Source: Pseudomonas tremae (GTDB taxonomy: Bacteria > Pseudomonadota > Gammaproteobacteria > Pseudomonadales > Pseudomonadaceae). Taken from it: 61,397 nucleotides of DNA. The translations under genes and the position numbers were made by a program. Under the pieces are notes generated by a model. That model saw nothing but the letters and a program-made list of their open reading frames with translations, was not told the DNA's origin and searched no databases. Location: positions 1 through 61,397 of the forward strand of contig NZ_LJRO01000446.1 of assembly GCF_001401155.1 (NCBI RefSeq), given 5' to 3'. Shown piece by piece: positions 10,015 through 18,706 of the stretch (the stretch's first letter is position 1; each line of letters opens with the position of its first letter).

Positions 10015-10407
10015 TCAGGCAGGAAGGTTTTGCAGCAGACGGCTCAGGTCAGGTCCGTGTAGGGGCTTGCTCAGGCAGCCAAGCAGCGGCAGATCACGCT
10101 CGACAGCGAGCTGCCGGAGTTTTTCAAGTTGGATATCGGGCAGGCCGCTGAGAAGAATGGCGTGGCGCAGCAACCCCAGCCGTGATGCTTCGCTGATCAG
10201 GTCGATGCCTGGCGTGTCCGGCAGGCATTGATCACAGAGTAAAAGCCCGTACGGCTCTGGGCTGCGCTGCATCGCATTCATGGCTTCTGCCGCAGTCAGT
10301 GCGGGGGTAAGCAGGAAATAGCCCTGATTGTTGAGCAGTACCTGAGTGGCGATCAATTGGAAGGGATGATCCTCCACCAACAGGATGCGCAGGCTGTGTT
10401 TGGACAT
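10015..10407 (-). CDS. Stand-alone receiver-domain protein (CheY-like), RocR-like without EAL
   Basis: A 130-residue protein made only of a receiver domain: the acidic pair in ILLVEDHPFQL, the phosphoacceptor in LLLCDQCLPDTPG and the lysine in LSKPLHGPDL. The ATG at 10407 (MSKHSLRILLVEDH) is chosen over upstream starts because the receiver begins there. It sits next to a BvgS/BvgA-like pair. In P. aeruginosa the corresponding third gene, rocR, carries a receiver plus a c-di-GMP phosphodiesterase EAL domain. Here nothing follows the receiver. It could act as a phosphate sink or competitor for the HPt domain of the hybrid kinase. Confidence 0.8.
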   Translation of the reverse strand: MSKHSLRILLVEDHPFQLIATQVLLNNQGYFLLTPALTAAEAMNAMQRSPEPYGLLLCDQCLPDTPGIDLISEASRLGLLRHAILLSGLPDIQLEKLRQLAVERDLPLLGCLSKPLHGPDLSRLLQNLPA

Positions 10408-10663
10408 GAGTTTTCCGGAATGGCCCTGGCTAGGCATTGGGGCATCGGCACACGGCATGCACACCGGCAAGTGTCGCAGGCGGACGTATGAAGTGCCGAT
10501 GCGGCAGTTGAAGTGGCTGGAATTATTGAGGGATGCAAGAAAACCTGCGATAGGACTCGTCTGACAAGCTTGTAGGGCTTGTCTGAGTTTTAAAGGGCGA
10601 GGTATGCAGGCCCGCCGAACACCTGAAGCTTTTCAGGCATTTTTCGGGCCATTTGTGGGTTAC

Positions 10664-11998
10664 TCAGCCGGAGCGCCCGGTCATTTCGCGAGCCATCTCA
10701 CTGGCGTAACTGTCGGTCATGCCGGCGATGAAGTCGATCATGCGCAGGAAGGAGGCATGCAGCGATGCCTTGGGGTCAGGCGCACTGTTGCCCAGCAGGT
10801 CGAGGATACGCCGGTGTTTGAAGGACGGCGTCCGGCCACCGAACTGCTCGACCGCAGCGCCGCAAAACGCGTTGAGCAGGATCTCCAGCGTGGTGTAGGC
10901 GCCGATTTCGTGCAAGGTCTTGCGCTTGTCCTGGAAGATCTTCTTGCGCGCCATGTCCTTTGCGTTCAGCACGCAAAGCTTGGCCGGGCCGTGCATGTGT
11001 TCGACCAGGTCGCCTGGCAGGGTGCCGGCAAGCAGCGCATCCTGCTGCTCGACGAAGGCCCTGGCGGCCGCGTTGGTCAAGTGTTCTATGGCTTTGCCAC
11101 GCAGTATCGCCAGCTTGCGTCGCCGCGAATCGCCCGGGCCCAACTGCCGATAGGTTTCAGGCAAGTCATCGCCGACCAGCCCAAGCAGTAGAGACTCGAC
11201 TTCCGAATAGTCCAGCAGGTCCATCTCAAGCCCGTCTTCCAGGTCGATCAGGGCGTAGCAGATGTCATCGGCGGCTTCCATCAGGTAAACCAGCGGGTGA
11301 CGCGCCCAGCGCTGCTCCTCAAGTTGGGGCAGGCCGAGCTTGCCGGCTATCTGCTCGAGAATCGGCAATTCGCTCTGGTAGCAGCCGAACTTGTGCTTCT
11401 TGTAGCCCAGCGAATCGGCATGACGCGCCGTCCACGGGTACTTGAGGTAAGTGCCCAGGGTGGCGTAGGTCAGGCGAGTGCCTCCGTCGAACTGATGGTA
11501 TTCCAGTTGCGTCAGCACTCGGAAACCCTGCGCGTTGCCTTCGAAATTGAGGAAGTCGTTGCGCTCGGTTTCGCTCATCGCGTCGAGCCAGCCTCGTCCG
11601 GCGGCCTGATTGAACCAGTTGCGAATGGCATCTTCGCCCGAGTGGCCGAACGGGGGATTGCCGATATCGTGGGCCAGGCAGGCAGATTGTACGACCATGC
11701 CCAGGTCGCTCGGGTCGCACCAGTCGGGCAGGGCGGAGCGCAGGGTTTCGCCGACGCGCATGCCCAGCGACCTGCCGACGCAACTGACTTCCAGCGAGTG
11801 GGTCAGACGAGTGTGGATATGATCGTTGCTGGACACCGGGTGGACCTGTGTCTTGCGACCCAGACGGCGGAACGCTCCGGAAAAGATGATCCGGTCGTGG
11901 TCCTTGTGGAATGGGCTGCGTCCGAGTTCTTCGGGGCTGTGCAGGGTCTTGCCGAGTCGTTCGCGGTTAAGCAGGGTTTGCCAATCCAAGGCGGTCAC
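10664..11998 (-). CDS. dgt: dGTPase-like deoxyguanosinetriphosphate triphosphohydrolase
   Basis: An HD-superfamily hydrolase of 444 residues that releases triphosphate from dNTPs, dGTP in the named family. HTRLTHSLEV gives the first His and LAHDIGNPPFGHSGEDAI gives the HD pair and following conserved His/Glu. The N-terminal RSPFHKDHDRIIFSGAFRRL is typical of the dGTPase-like branch. In Pseudomonas such proteins are usually annotated as dgt or deoxyguanosinetriphosphate triphosphohydrolase-like; substrate range varies within the family. It is separated from the next minus-strand gene upstream by a terminator. Confidence 0.88.
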   Translation of the reverse strand: MTALDWQTLLNRERLGKTLHSPEELGRSPFHKDHDRIIFSGAFRRLGRKTQVHPVSSNDHIHTRLTHSLEVSCVGRSLGMRVGETLRSALPDWCDPSDLGMVVQSACLAHDIGNPPFGHSGEDAIRNWFNQAAGRGWLDAMSETERNDFLNFEGNAQGFRVLTQLEYHQFDGGTRLTYATLGTYLKYPWTARHADSLGYKKHKFGCYQSELPILEQIAGKLGLPQLEEQRWARHPLVYLMEAADDICYALIDLEDGLEMDLLDYSEVESLLLGLVGDDLPETYRQLGPGDSRRRKLAILRGKAIEHLTNAAARAFVEQQDALLAGTLPGDLVEHMHGPAKLCVLNAKDMARKKIFQDKRKTLHEIGAYTTLEILLNAFCGAAVEQFGGRTPSFKHRRILDLLGNSAPDPKASLHASFLRMIDFIAGMTDSYASEMAREMTGRSG

Positions 11999-12079
11999 TC
12001 CGTCAGTAGTTATCGCCTAGCTTCCCGGTTCAACAGGCCTGCCGCAAGGCCCCGAACAGTAACAACCGGAAACAGGCCT

Positions 12080-12126
12080 CGTCAAAAAGAAAATGCCCGC
12101 CCCGAAACTGCGGAGCAGGCATTTGT
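12080..12126 (-). terminator. Rho-independent terminator of the three-gene membrane cluster
   Basis: On the minus strand AAATGCC (12124-12118) pairs with GGCATTT (12097-12091). A partly paired GC-rich interior lies between them, and the arm is followed by a T-rich tail (TTCTTTTT). It closes the operon of the genes at 12175-13239. Confidence 0.7.
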
Positions 12127-12174
12127 GTTAAAGCCTGAATCATTCATGCCAGGGTCACGCAAGAGCGTGCGCGG

Positions 12175-12531
12175 TCAGAGCCTGCGGTTGCGATTCTGAA
12201 TGGCACGGCTCTGCATAGCCACCTTGATCAGCGGCGTCAGGGTGATACCCAGTTTCAGAAGGCGACCGAGCAGGCTGGTGCGACCGGTCTTGGCTCGCTT
12301 GCCGCTCAGAAAGCCCAGCAGGGCAACCGAGCCCACGCCCCAGAGCGGCGCGTGGCGAAAGCCCAGCGCGCTTTTCCAGTCGTGGCGAATGCCCCGAAAA
12401 CGTTGCAATGGCTGGAGCAATTGCGTCGATTCGTGGCGTATTTCCTGACGATGCATTTCCATGCGCAAGCGGATCAATGCCTTGCGCAGTTCACGACGGG
12501 TATTGCTCTGGTGCGACTTGGGTTCACTCAT
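12175..12531 (-). CDS. Hypothetical basic protein of the YqjD/YqjE/YqjK-like cluster
   Basis: 118 residues, rich in Arg and Lys, with an N-terminal helix likely to form a coiled coil (RRELRKALIRLRMEMHRQEIRHES). A hydrophobic patch (WGVGSVALLGFLSG) near residue 65 and a second (LLKLGITLTPLIKVAM) follow. Its position after YqjE- and YqjD-like genes matches the third gene, yqjK, of the E. coli cluster, though similarity is by context only. It overlaps the preceding gene by four bases (ATGA), so translation is coupled. Confidence 0.7.
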   Translation of the reverse strand: MSEPKSHQSNTRRELRKALIRLRMEMHRQEIRHESTQLLQPLQRFRGIRHDWKSALGFRHAPLWGVGSVALLGFLSGKRAKTGRTSLLGRLLKLGITLTPLIKVAMQSRAIQNRNRRL

Positions 12532-12920
12532 GGCATCAATCGCTCACGGTCGTTGGCCAGCTCTTCGAGGGTCGCGTGGAATGGCGAAGACTCGTCGAAG
12601 ATCGCTGCTTTCAGGCGCAAGCCACAGAAGACCGCGGCCAGGAAGTAGAACGTACACAGGCCGACGATACCGGCCAGTCGATAGCTGTCCCACAACACGA
12701 TCAGCAGCAGTGCCGAAAGCCCGGTCAGCAGCAGCAGACCGAACACCAATGCCAGGCCTGCAAACAGTAACAGGCTGACAGTGCGTGCTTTCTGCTCCTG
12801 CAACTCGATGCCGAACAGCTCGACGTGAGTGTGCAACAAGCCAAGGAATGCAGCGCCGAGGCGCCGCGGTGAAGAACCCGGAGTCCCCTCCGGCGTTGCA
12901 GATTCCGTTCCCAGAGTCAT
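12528..12920 (-). CDS. YqjE-like / phage holin superfamily III membrane protein
   Basis: 130 residues with two adjacent membrane helices (about 47-72 and 80-103; LLLFAGLALVFGLLLLTGLSALLLIVLW and GIVGLCTFYFLAAVFCGL). This is the layout of the YqjE / Actinobacterial holin III family. The flanking termini are cytoplasmic. It lies directly behind the ElaB/YqjD-like gene and overlaps the next gene by four bases. The cluster is usually linked to stationary phase or osmotic stress and to ribosome or membrane association. The exact function is unknown. Confidence 0.75.
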   Translation of the reverse strand: MTLGTESATPEGTPGSSPRRLGAAFLGLLHTHVELFGIELQEQKARTVSLLLFAGLALVFGLLLLTGLSALLLIVLWDSYRLAGIVGLCTFYFLAAVFCGLRLKAAIFDESSPFHATLEELANDRERLMP

Positions 12921-12924
12921 GATG

Positions 12925-13239
12925 TTAGCGCCTTGTAGCCAGCAGACCGATCAGAAAGCCGACACCTGCGGCGATACCGACTGACTGCCAAGGGTTGGTC
13001 TGAACGTAATCTTCGGTCGCGATCACAGCGGCTTCACCACGCTCGCGCAGCGAATCTTCGGTGCTCTTCAGCGTTTCCTTGGCGCGCAACAGGCTCTCGC
13101 GGATCTGCGCACGCAGTTCATCAGCCTGCTCACCTGCCAGGGACGCTGTATGCGCCAGCAGTTTTTCAGTATCGGCAACCAGTACCTGGAAGTCGGCTCT
13201 CAGGATTTCCTGAGCATTCTGTGCGGTTTCGCGAGCCAT
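12925..13239 (-). CDS. ElaB/YqjD/DUF883 family membrane-anchored ribosome-binding protein
   Basis: 104 residues: a long amphipathic helix (QNAQEILRADFQVLVADTEK onwards) followed by the family signature NPWQSVGIAAGVGFLIGLL, a single C-terminal membrane anchor, and ending in RR. YqjD and ElaB of E. coli tether ribosomes to the inner membrane in stationary phase. First gene of the three-gene operon, with its promoter in 13240-13450. Confidence 0.88.
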   Translation of the reverse strand: MARETAQNAQEILRADFQVLVADTEKLLAHTASLAGEQADELRAQIRESLLRAKETLKSTEDSLRERGEAAVIATEDYVQTNPWQSVGIAAGVGFLIGLLATRR

Positions 13240-13470
13240 GATTTTCTCCGTTTGGGTGGCGTATGGATGTTTCGAGTACAGGTGATTCCTGAAGGTTCAC
13301 TTCGATTGTCGTGTCGTGCCCGATCAGGCCGTGCACTGCTGCTGCACCTTACTCCAAAAGCACGTGTCAGGAAAAACCTCGATGACTGTAAGAAAGGGGT
13401 TCCGTATTTCTGGCCTTTGGCTATGCTCCACACGCGACGCAAGAGCGCAACGAGCTGAATGGAGAGAGGC

Positions 13471-14541
13471 ATGGAGCGGCTGTATTCCCTGCAGGGGCTC
13501 AGGGGCATTGCAGTCCTTGGTGTGGTGTTGTTTCACATGATGTCGGTCGAGAGCAAGTATTCCGGGGGCGATATTCTTCTTCTGCCGCTGCTCGATTTTT
13601 TTCAGCTGGGCGTCGATCTGTTTTTCGTGATCAGTGGATTTGTGATGGTCATTGTCAGTCGTGCCCGCTTCCAGAGTGGCGTGGAAGCCCGGCGTTTTCT
13701 GTTCAATCGGGTTTCGCGTATCTATCCCACTTATTGGCTGTACTTTTTCATCACTCTGGCGGTGTTTCTGGTGCAGCCCGGGATGGTCAACAGCGGGCAT
13801 GGTTCTTCGAATCTGCTCATGTCCTTCCTGTTGTTGCCCAATGACAAGGTGCTGTTGGTGATGGTGGCCTGGTCACTGGTCTTCGAGTTGTGGTTCTACG
13901 TGGTGTTTTCCGGTTTTCTGCTGTTTCGCGAGCGCAGTCTGCCGCTTCTGCTGGGCGTCTGGGCATCGATCATCGTGGTGTTCAACGCTCTGGCGGACTG
14001 GCAGGACTATTCACCTGCCCTCAAAATCATCCTCCATCCGTACGCCCTCGAATTCATTCTGGGGGCGGCGCTGGCGCTGTTCTTCTATGGTCGCCACAGC
14101 GCAAGGGTCCCGACGGTCGTGGTGTGTGCCTTGCTCGGTGGTGCGCTGCTGGTGTCTGTGCCGCTGATAGGTGTCTACCGGCTTTATGACAGTCAGGGCC
14201 TGCTGCGCATGCTTGTGGTCGGCGCCACGTTTGGCGTGCTGGTACTGACTCTGGCGTTACTGGAGCGTCGCAGGCAGCTGGTTGTGCCGCGTGTTCTGGT
14301 GGCCGTAGGTGACATGTCTTACACCATTTACCTTTCCCATCTGCTGGTGCTCGGGGTCATCGGCAGGGTCTGGAGCCAAGTGGGGGCCTGGCCGCAAAGT
14401 GGCCTGGACAACCTGTTTTTTGCTGCATTGATGATGGTCGCGGCGGTGTGTTACGGCTGGGTCGGCTATCGCTGTTTCGAGAAGCCTGTGCTGGACCGCG
14501 CCAATGCGTTCAGCAAGACGCATTTTCGGGTGTCGACGTGA
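13471..14541 (+). CDS. Acyltransferase family 3 membrane protein (OafA/WecH-like)
   Basis: An integral membrane O-acyltransferase of about 356 residues with some ten hydrophobic segments. The N-terminal RLYSLQGLRGIAVLGVVLFHMM shows the catalytic His region (LRGIAxxxVxxxH), and FFVISGFVM and RIYPTYWL are further family motifs. Such enzymes acetylate O-antigen, exopolysaccharide or other surface sugars. An ATG at 13459 is also open, but GGAGAGAGG lies between it and 13471, which makes the second ATG the better start. No neighbouring sugar cluster identifies its substrate. Confidence 0.85.
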   Translation: MERLYSLQGLRGIAVLGVVLFHMMSVESKYSGGDILLLPLLDFFQLGVDLFFVISGFVMVIVSRARFQSGVEARRFLFNRVSRIYPTYWLYFFITLAVFLVQPGMVNSGHGSSNLLMSFLLLPNDKVLLVMVAWSLVFELWFYVVFSGFLLFRERSLPLLLGVWASIIVVFNALADWQDYSPALKIILHPYALEFILGAALALFFYGRHSARVPTVVVCALLGGALLVSVPLIGVYRLYDSQGLLRMLVVGATFGVLVLTLALLERRRQLVVPRVLVAVGDMSYTIYLSHLLVLGVIGRVWSQVGAWPQSGLDNLFFAALMMVAAVCYGWVGYRCFEKPVLDRANAFSKTHFRVST

Positions 14542-14600
14542 TGCAGAGGTGGGCCTAGAATCAGACTTCGGTTAACACGTAATCGTCGAGGATCCATTAC

Positions 14601-14843
14601 ATGCCACCCGAATGTCAGCTGTTCAGTACCTTGGGATGCCCGTTTTGCGAGGCTGCCGAGGCGGTGTTGCAACCGCTTGCCATAGAACATGGCTTGATGG
14701 TTGAACTGATAGACATCGGCGAGGATGAGCGGCTGTTCGAACGTTATGAACTACGCGTCCCCATACTGCGCCGCACTGACACGGGCGAAGAGCTGGAATG
14801 GCCTTTCGAGGCGCCGCAGGTTGTTTCGTTTCTCAGCCGTTAG
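14601..14843 (+). CDS. Glutaredoxin-like (DUF836 type) small thioredoxin-fold protein
   Basis: 80 residues with a CPFC redox motif near the N terminus (FSTLGCPFCEAAEAVLQPL) and a cis-Pro region (LRVPILRR). This matches the DUF836 glutaredoxin-like family rather than classical Grx, as the protein is short and lacks the usual GG motif. It ends about 30 bases before pcaQ but is probably unrelated to aromatic degradation. Confidence 0.8.
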   Translation: MPPECQLFSTLGCPFCEAAEAVLQPLAIEHGLMVELIDIGEDERLFERYELRVPILRRTDTGEELEWPFEAPQVVSFLSR

Positions 14844-14873
14844 ACTCTTCATTATTTTCAGGCCCGACGCGCA

Positions 14874-15803
14874 TTGAATATCGATACCCGTATCAAGTTT
14901 CGCCACCTGGTCTGTTTTCTCGAAGTTGCTCGCCAGGGCAGTCTGGCGCGCGCATCCGATGCGCTGGCGATCAGTCAGCCGGCATTGTCCAAGAGCCTCA
15001 AGGAGCTGGAAACCCTTCTTGCGACCTCGCTGTTTGTACGCAGCAAAAGCGGTGCTGCGCTGACCGAGGCAGGTGTTGCGTTCATGCGCTTTGCCGGCCC
15101 AAGCGTTCAGGCTATGCGTGACGGCGTCAGCAGCCTGCGTTCCGGCGAGCACGAAACGGTGACCGTGCGGCTGGGCGTATTGTCCACTGCCGAAAGTCTG
15201 TTGGTGCCGGAAGTGGTCAATCGCCTGCATGAACGCCATCCGGCATTGATCATCAGCGTGATGACCGGCCCGAGCGCCTATCTGCTGTCGCAATTGAGGG
15301 TCGGAGAGCTGGACCTTGTGGTTGGGCGCATGACCGACAGCCCGCAGATTCAAGGGCTGACATTCGAGCATTTGTATAACGAATCGATGACGCTGGTGGT
15401 ACGCAACGACCATCCGCTGTTGGCTGCGTCTCTCAAGCCTGAAAGTCTGGAACAGTTCCCGCTGGTACTGCCGTCGGCAGGCACCACCATTCGCAAATTT
15501 GCCGACAGCCTGTTCGTGCAGTGCGGCATCCGTATGCCGCGTCAACGCCTGGAAACCCTGTCGCTAACCCTGAGCCGTCGCTATGTACAGTGCAGTAATG
15601 CGATCTGGATCGCGCCGCTCGATGCGGTGTCGCTGGAGTTGAAAGGCGGCACCTTGGTGGAGCTGGACATGGGCATCCGCGAGCCGGGCGGTTCCGTGGG
15701 GTTGTGCAGTAATCCGGCGCTGCCCCTGACCCGCGCAGCGCAGTGGTGCGTGGATGAACTGCGCGCCGTTGGCGAGACTTATCGAGCGGGGCAGTATGCA
15801 TAA
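14874..15803 (+). CDS. pcaQ: LysR-type regulator PcaQ of the protocatechuate genes
   Basis: A LysR family activator of 309 residues. The helix-turn-helix lies at about residues 7-65 (FRHLVCFLEVARQGSLARAS... ALSKSLKELE), with a periplasmic-binding-like effector domain after it. The start is TTG (NIDTRIKFRHLVCFLEV), the usual PcaQ beginning; no ATG lies near. It is tandem with pcaH, not divergent as most LysR genes are. Known PcaQ proteins respond to beta-carboxy-cis,cis-muconate and activate pcaDCHGB in rhizobia. A matching binding site overlaps its own stop codon. Confidence 0.88.
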   Translation: MNIDTRIKFRHLVCFLEVARQGSLARASDALAISQPALSKSLKELETLLATSLFVRSKSGAALTEAGVAFMRFAGPSVQAMRDGVSSLRSGEHETVTVRLGVLSTAESLLVPEVVNRLHERHPALIISVMTGPSAYLLSQLRVGELDLVVGRMTDSPQIQGLTFEHLYNESMTLVVRNDHPLLAASLKPESLEQFPLVLPSAGTTIRKFADSLFVQCGIRMPRQRLETLSLTLSRRYVQCSNAIWIAPLDAVSLELKGGTLVELDMGIREPGGSVGLCSNPALPLTRAAQWCVDELRAVGETYRAGQYA

Positions 15804-15816
15804 CCATTTGGTTATG
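15799..15816. promoter_or_regulatory. Predicted PcaQ-binding palindrome upstream of pcaH
   Basis: CATAACC-ATTT-GGTTATG is a perfect 7-4-7 dyad. It resembles the PcaQ box that I recall from rhizobia (ATAACC-N4-GGTTAA). It overlaps the pcaQ stop codon (15801-15803). A TATAAG -10-like box follows at 15842-15847 with a poor -35, as expected of a LysR-activated promoter for pcaHG. Confidence 0.75.
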
Positions 15817-15930
15817 GATGATGGGCTTTATTTCAGTTCTCTATAAGCATGGATCAGGTGACACTTCCTGACAGCCTGCAGCGCGAGCGACCCACGCTTG
15901 CGCGCCTATAAGAAAAACAAGGAGAACGCC

Positions 15931-16650
15931 ATGTCTGCTGCGGACAATAGCCGCTTCGTCATACGTGACCGAAACTGGCACCCTAAAGCCCTGACTCCGG
16001 ATTACAAGACGTCGATCCTGCGATCGCCGCGTCAGGCGCTGGTCAGCATTCCACAATCCATTTCCGAGACCTCCGGGCCGGATTTCTCGCATTTGCAGTT
16101 CGGCCGGCACGACAACGACCTGCTGCTCAATTTCGACAATGGTGGCCTGCCCATAGGCGAGCGTATTCTGATTGCCGGCCGTGTCTGCGATCAGTACGGC
16201 AAGCCGGTCCCCCACACGTTGGTGGAGATCTGGCAGGCGAATGCTGGCGGTCGCTATCGCCATAAACGTGACGCCTATCTGGCGCCCATAGACCCCAATT
16301 TCGGTGGTGTGGGACGTGCACTGACCGACAGCGAAGGCAACTACAGCTTTCGCACCGTCAAGCCTGGTCCGTATCCGTGGCGCAACGGTCCCAATGACTG
16401 GCGGCCGGCGCATGTTCATGTTTCGATCAGTGGGCCGTCGATTGCCACACGGCTGATCACTCAGTTGTATTTCGAAGGCGATCCGTTGATTCCGATCTGC
16501 CCGATCGTCAAGGCCATTGCCAACCCTGAGGCGGTGCAAAGCCTGATTGCCCGACTTGATCTGGCGATGGGCAACCCGATGGATTGTCTGGCGTACCGCT
16601 TTGATATCGTTCTGCGCGGCCAGCGCAAGACTCACTTCGAAAACTGCTGA
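15931..16650 (+). CDS. pcaH: Protocatechuate 3,4-dioxygenase beta subunit
   Basis: Ring-cleaving non-haem Fe(III) dioxygenase subunit that opens protocatechuate to 3-carboxy-cis,cis-muconate. 239 residues. All four iron ligands of the beta subunit are visible: Tyr in GGRYRHKRD, Tyr in PGPYPW and the two His in PAHVHVS. The ATG at 15931 follows AAGGAGAA and begins MSAADNSRFVIRDR; the frame is open 11 codons further up without support. It is 11 bases upstream of pcaG, its heteromer partner. Confidence 0.95.
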   Translation: MSAADNSRFVIRDRNWHPKALTPDYKTSILRSPRQALVSIPQSISETSGPDFSHLQFGRHDNDLLLNFDNGGLPIGERILIAGRVCDQYGKPVPHTLVEIWQANAGGRYRHKRDAYLAPIDPNFGGVGRALTDSEGNYSFRTVKPGPYPWRNGPNDWRPAHVHVSISGPSIATRLITQLYFEGDPLIPICPIVKAIANPEAVQSLIARLDLAMGNPMDCLAYRFDIVLRGQRKTHFENC

Positions 16651-16661
16651 GGAGGCCCGAC

Positions 16662-17264
16662 ATGCCCGTTCAACTGCTGCAGGAAACCCCCTCGCAAACC
16701 GCAGGGCCTTACGTCCATATCGGTCTGGCCCCGCAAGTGGCCGGCAACCCGACCCGCGAGCTGGAAATCTGGAACGAAATGGCCAGGCCCGACGCGCCAG
16801 GCGAACACATCGTGCTGCTGGGCAATGTCTTCGACGGCAATGGTCATCTGATCCGTGATGCGTACCTCGAGTTCTGGCAGGCCGACCATGAGGGGCTGTA
16901 TCACAACGAATTCCATCCGGACCGGCCTTTCAATGGCTTTGGCCGCACTGCGACCACCGACGACGGCCAATGGCTTCTGAAGACTATCAAGCCGGGTTCT
17001 GCGTGCAATGCGGCGGGCGTGCCGATGGCTGCCCATATCAACGTCTCGCTGTTCGCTCGCGGCATCAATATTCATCTGCAGACGCGGGTGTATTTCGACG
17101 ATGAGGCGCAGGCCAATGCGCAGGACCCGGTGCTGAACCTGATCGAGCAGCCGCCCCGTCGCGAAACATTGATCGCGCGGCGCTGCACCCATGACGGCCA
17201 GACCGCTTATCGCTTTGATATTCGCGTGCAAGGCGAGGGCGAGACGGTGTTTTTCGATTTCTGA
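16662..17264 (+). CDS. pcaG: Protocatechuate 3,4-dioxygenase alpha subunit
   Basis: 200 residues, the standard length of the alpha subunit. It begins MPVQLLQETPSQTAGPYVHIG, the family signature. It shares the dioxygenase fold with PcaH (LEFWQADHEGLY, HINVSLFARG) but lacks the full iron ligand set, as expected of the alpha chain. It pairs with PcaH in the (alpha-beta-Fe) enzyme. AGGAGG precedes the ATG. Confidence 0.95.
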   Translation: MPVQLLQETPSQTAGPYVHIGLAPQVAGNPTRELEIWNEMARPDAPGEHIVLLGNVFDGNGHLIRDAYLEFWQADHEGLYHNEFHPDRPFNGFGRTATTDDGQWLLKTIKPGSACNAAGVPMAAHINVSLFARGINIHLQTRVYFDDEAQANAQDPVLNLIEQPPRRETLIARRCTHDGQTAYRFDIRVQGEGETVFFDF

Positions 17265-17332
17265 AGCGATATGCGTGTGTTTCACGGCGCCTGCATCGGC
17301 AGGCGACCTTATAAAAATAAAAGGACACTTCC

Positions 17333-18682
17333 ATGACGCTTTCTGCCAGCGGGCCTGTGACAGGCACCCTTGATGTACAGGCTTTCATTAATGCGCAACC
17401 GCTGTCGGGTTATCAGTGGCGAGTGGTCGTCCTGTGCTTTCTGATCGTGTTTCTCGATGGTCTGGATACCGCTGCGATGGGCTTCATCGCTCCAGCACTC
17501 AGCCAGGATTGGGGGATCGACCGGGCCAGCCTCGGCCCGGTGATGAGCGCCGCGCTGATCGGCATGGTCTTCGGTGCGTTGGGTTCCGGCCCGCTGGCTG
17601 ACCGGTTCGGGCGCAAAGTGGTGCTGGTGGTTGCGGTGTTTCTGTTCGGCATTTTCAGTCTGGCGTCGGCGTATAGCAGCAACATCGATCAACTGTTGAT
17701 TTTGCGCCTGCTGACCGGGCTGGGGCTTGGCGCAGCGATGCCCAACGCCACCACGCTGCTGTCCGAGTACACCCCGGAGCGGCTCAAATCGCTGCTGGTC
17801 ACCAGTATGTTCTGCGGCTTTAATTTGGGCATGGCCTGCGGCGGTTTCGTATCGGCCAGTTTGATCCCCCGCATGGGCTGGCACAGCCTGCTGATGCTGG
17901 GCGGCATCCTGCCGCTGATACTGTCGGTAGTGCTGATGGTCTGGCTACCGGAGTCGGCGCGTTTTCTGGTGGTCCGGAATCGTGGTGCCGAACGGATTCG
18001 CAAGGTGCTTGCACCTATCGCACCAAAGGCACTGACCGGTATCACCGCGTTCAGTGTTCCCGAGCAAAAAACCGTCAGCAGCCGCAATGTCCTGAAAGTG
18101 ATCTTTTCGGGCAGCTATAGCGCAGGCACACTGCTGCTGTGGCTGACCTATTTCATGGGCCTGGTGATCGTTTATCTGCTGACCAGCTGGCTGCCGACCC
18201 TGATGCGTGACAGCGGCGCGAGCATGGAACAGTCGGCGTTCATCGGCGCGTTGTTCCAGTTTGGCGGCGTCTTGAGTGCGGTGGGTGTCGGCTGGGCGAT
18301 GGACCGTTACAACCCGCACAAGGTCATTGGCGTCGCCTACGCGCTGGCAGGAGTGTTTGCGTACCTGGTCGGTCAAAGTCTGGGTAATGTCGCGGTGCTG
18401 GCCACGCTGGTTCTGGTGGCGGGCATGTGCATCAATGGCGCGCAGTCGGCCATGCCATCGCTGGCGGCGCGCTTTTACCCTACTCAGGGGCGTGCCACCG
18501 GCGTGTCGTGGATGCTCGGGATCGGTCGCTTCGGTGCGATTCTCGGTGCCTGGGCCGGCGCCACCTTGTTGGGGCTGGGCTGGAGTTTCGAGCAGGTGCT
18601 CACGGTGCTTGTAGTTCCTGCGGCCTTGGCCGCCATAGCAATCCTGATCAAGGGCTGGGTCAGTCATTCCGACGACACCTGA
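17333..18682 (+). CDS. MFS aromatic acid:H+ symporter (PcaK-like, AAHS family)
   Basis: 449 residues with twelve predicted membrane helices. The DGLDTAAMG motif in helix 1 (compare DGFDT of PcaK) and LADRFGRK between helices 2 and 3 are AAHS-family signatures. It lies between pcaG and pcaB, so protocatechuate, 4-hydroxybenzoate or a related ring acid is the likely cargo. Several AAHS members share these motifs, so naming it pcaK would go beyond the sequence. Confidence 0.85.
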   Translation: MTLSASGPVTGTLDVQAFINAQPLSGYQWRVVVLCFLIVFLDGLDTAAMGFIAPALSQDWGIDRASLGPVMSAALIGMVFGALGSGPLADRFGRKVVLVVAVFLFGIFSLASAYSSNIDQLLILRLLTGLGLGAAMPNATTLLSEYTPERLKSLLVTSMFCGFNLGMACGGFVSASLIPRMGWHSLLMLGGILPLILSVVLMVWLPESARFLVVRNRGAERIRKVLAPIAPKALTGITAFSVPEQKTVSSRNVLKVIFSGSYSAGTLLLWLTYFMGLVIVYLLTSWLPTLMRDSGASMEQSAFIGALFQFGGVLSAVGVGWAMDRYNPHKVIGVAYALAGVFAYLVGQSLGNVAVLATLVLVAGMCINGAQSAMPSLAARFYPTQGRATGVSWMLGIGRFGAILGAWAGATLLGLGWSFEQVLTVLVVPAALAAIAILIKGWVSHSDDT

Positions 18683-18706
18683 AACCTTTCAATCCGGAGC
18701 GATGAT

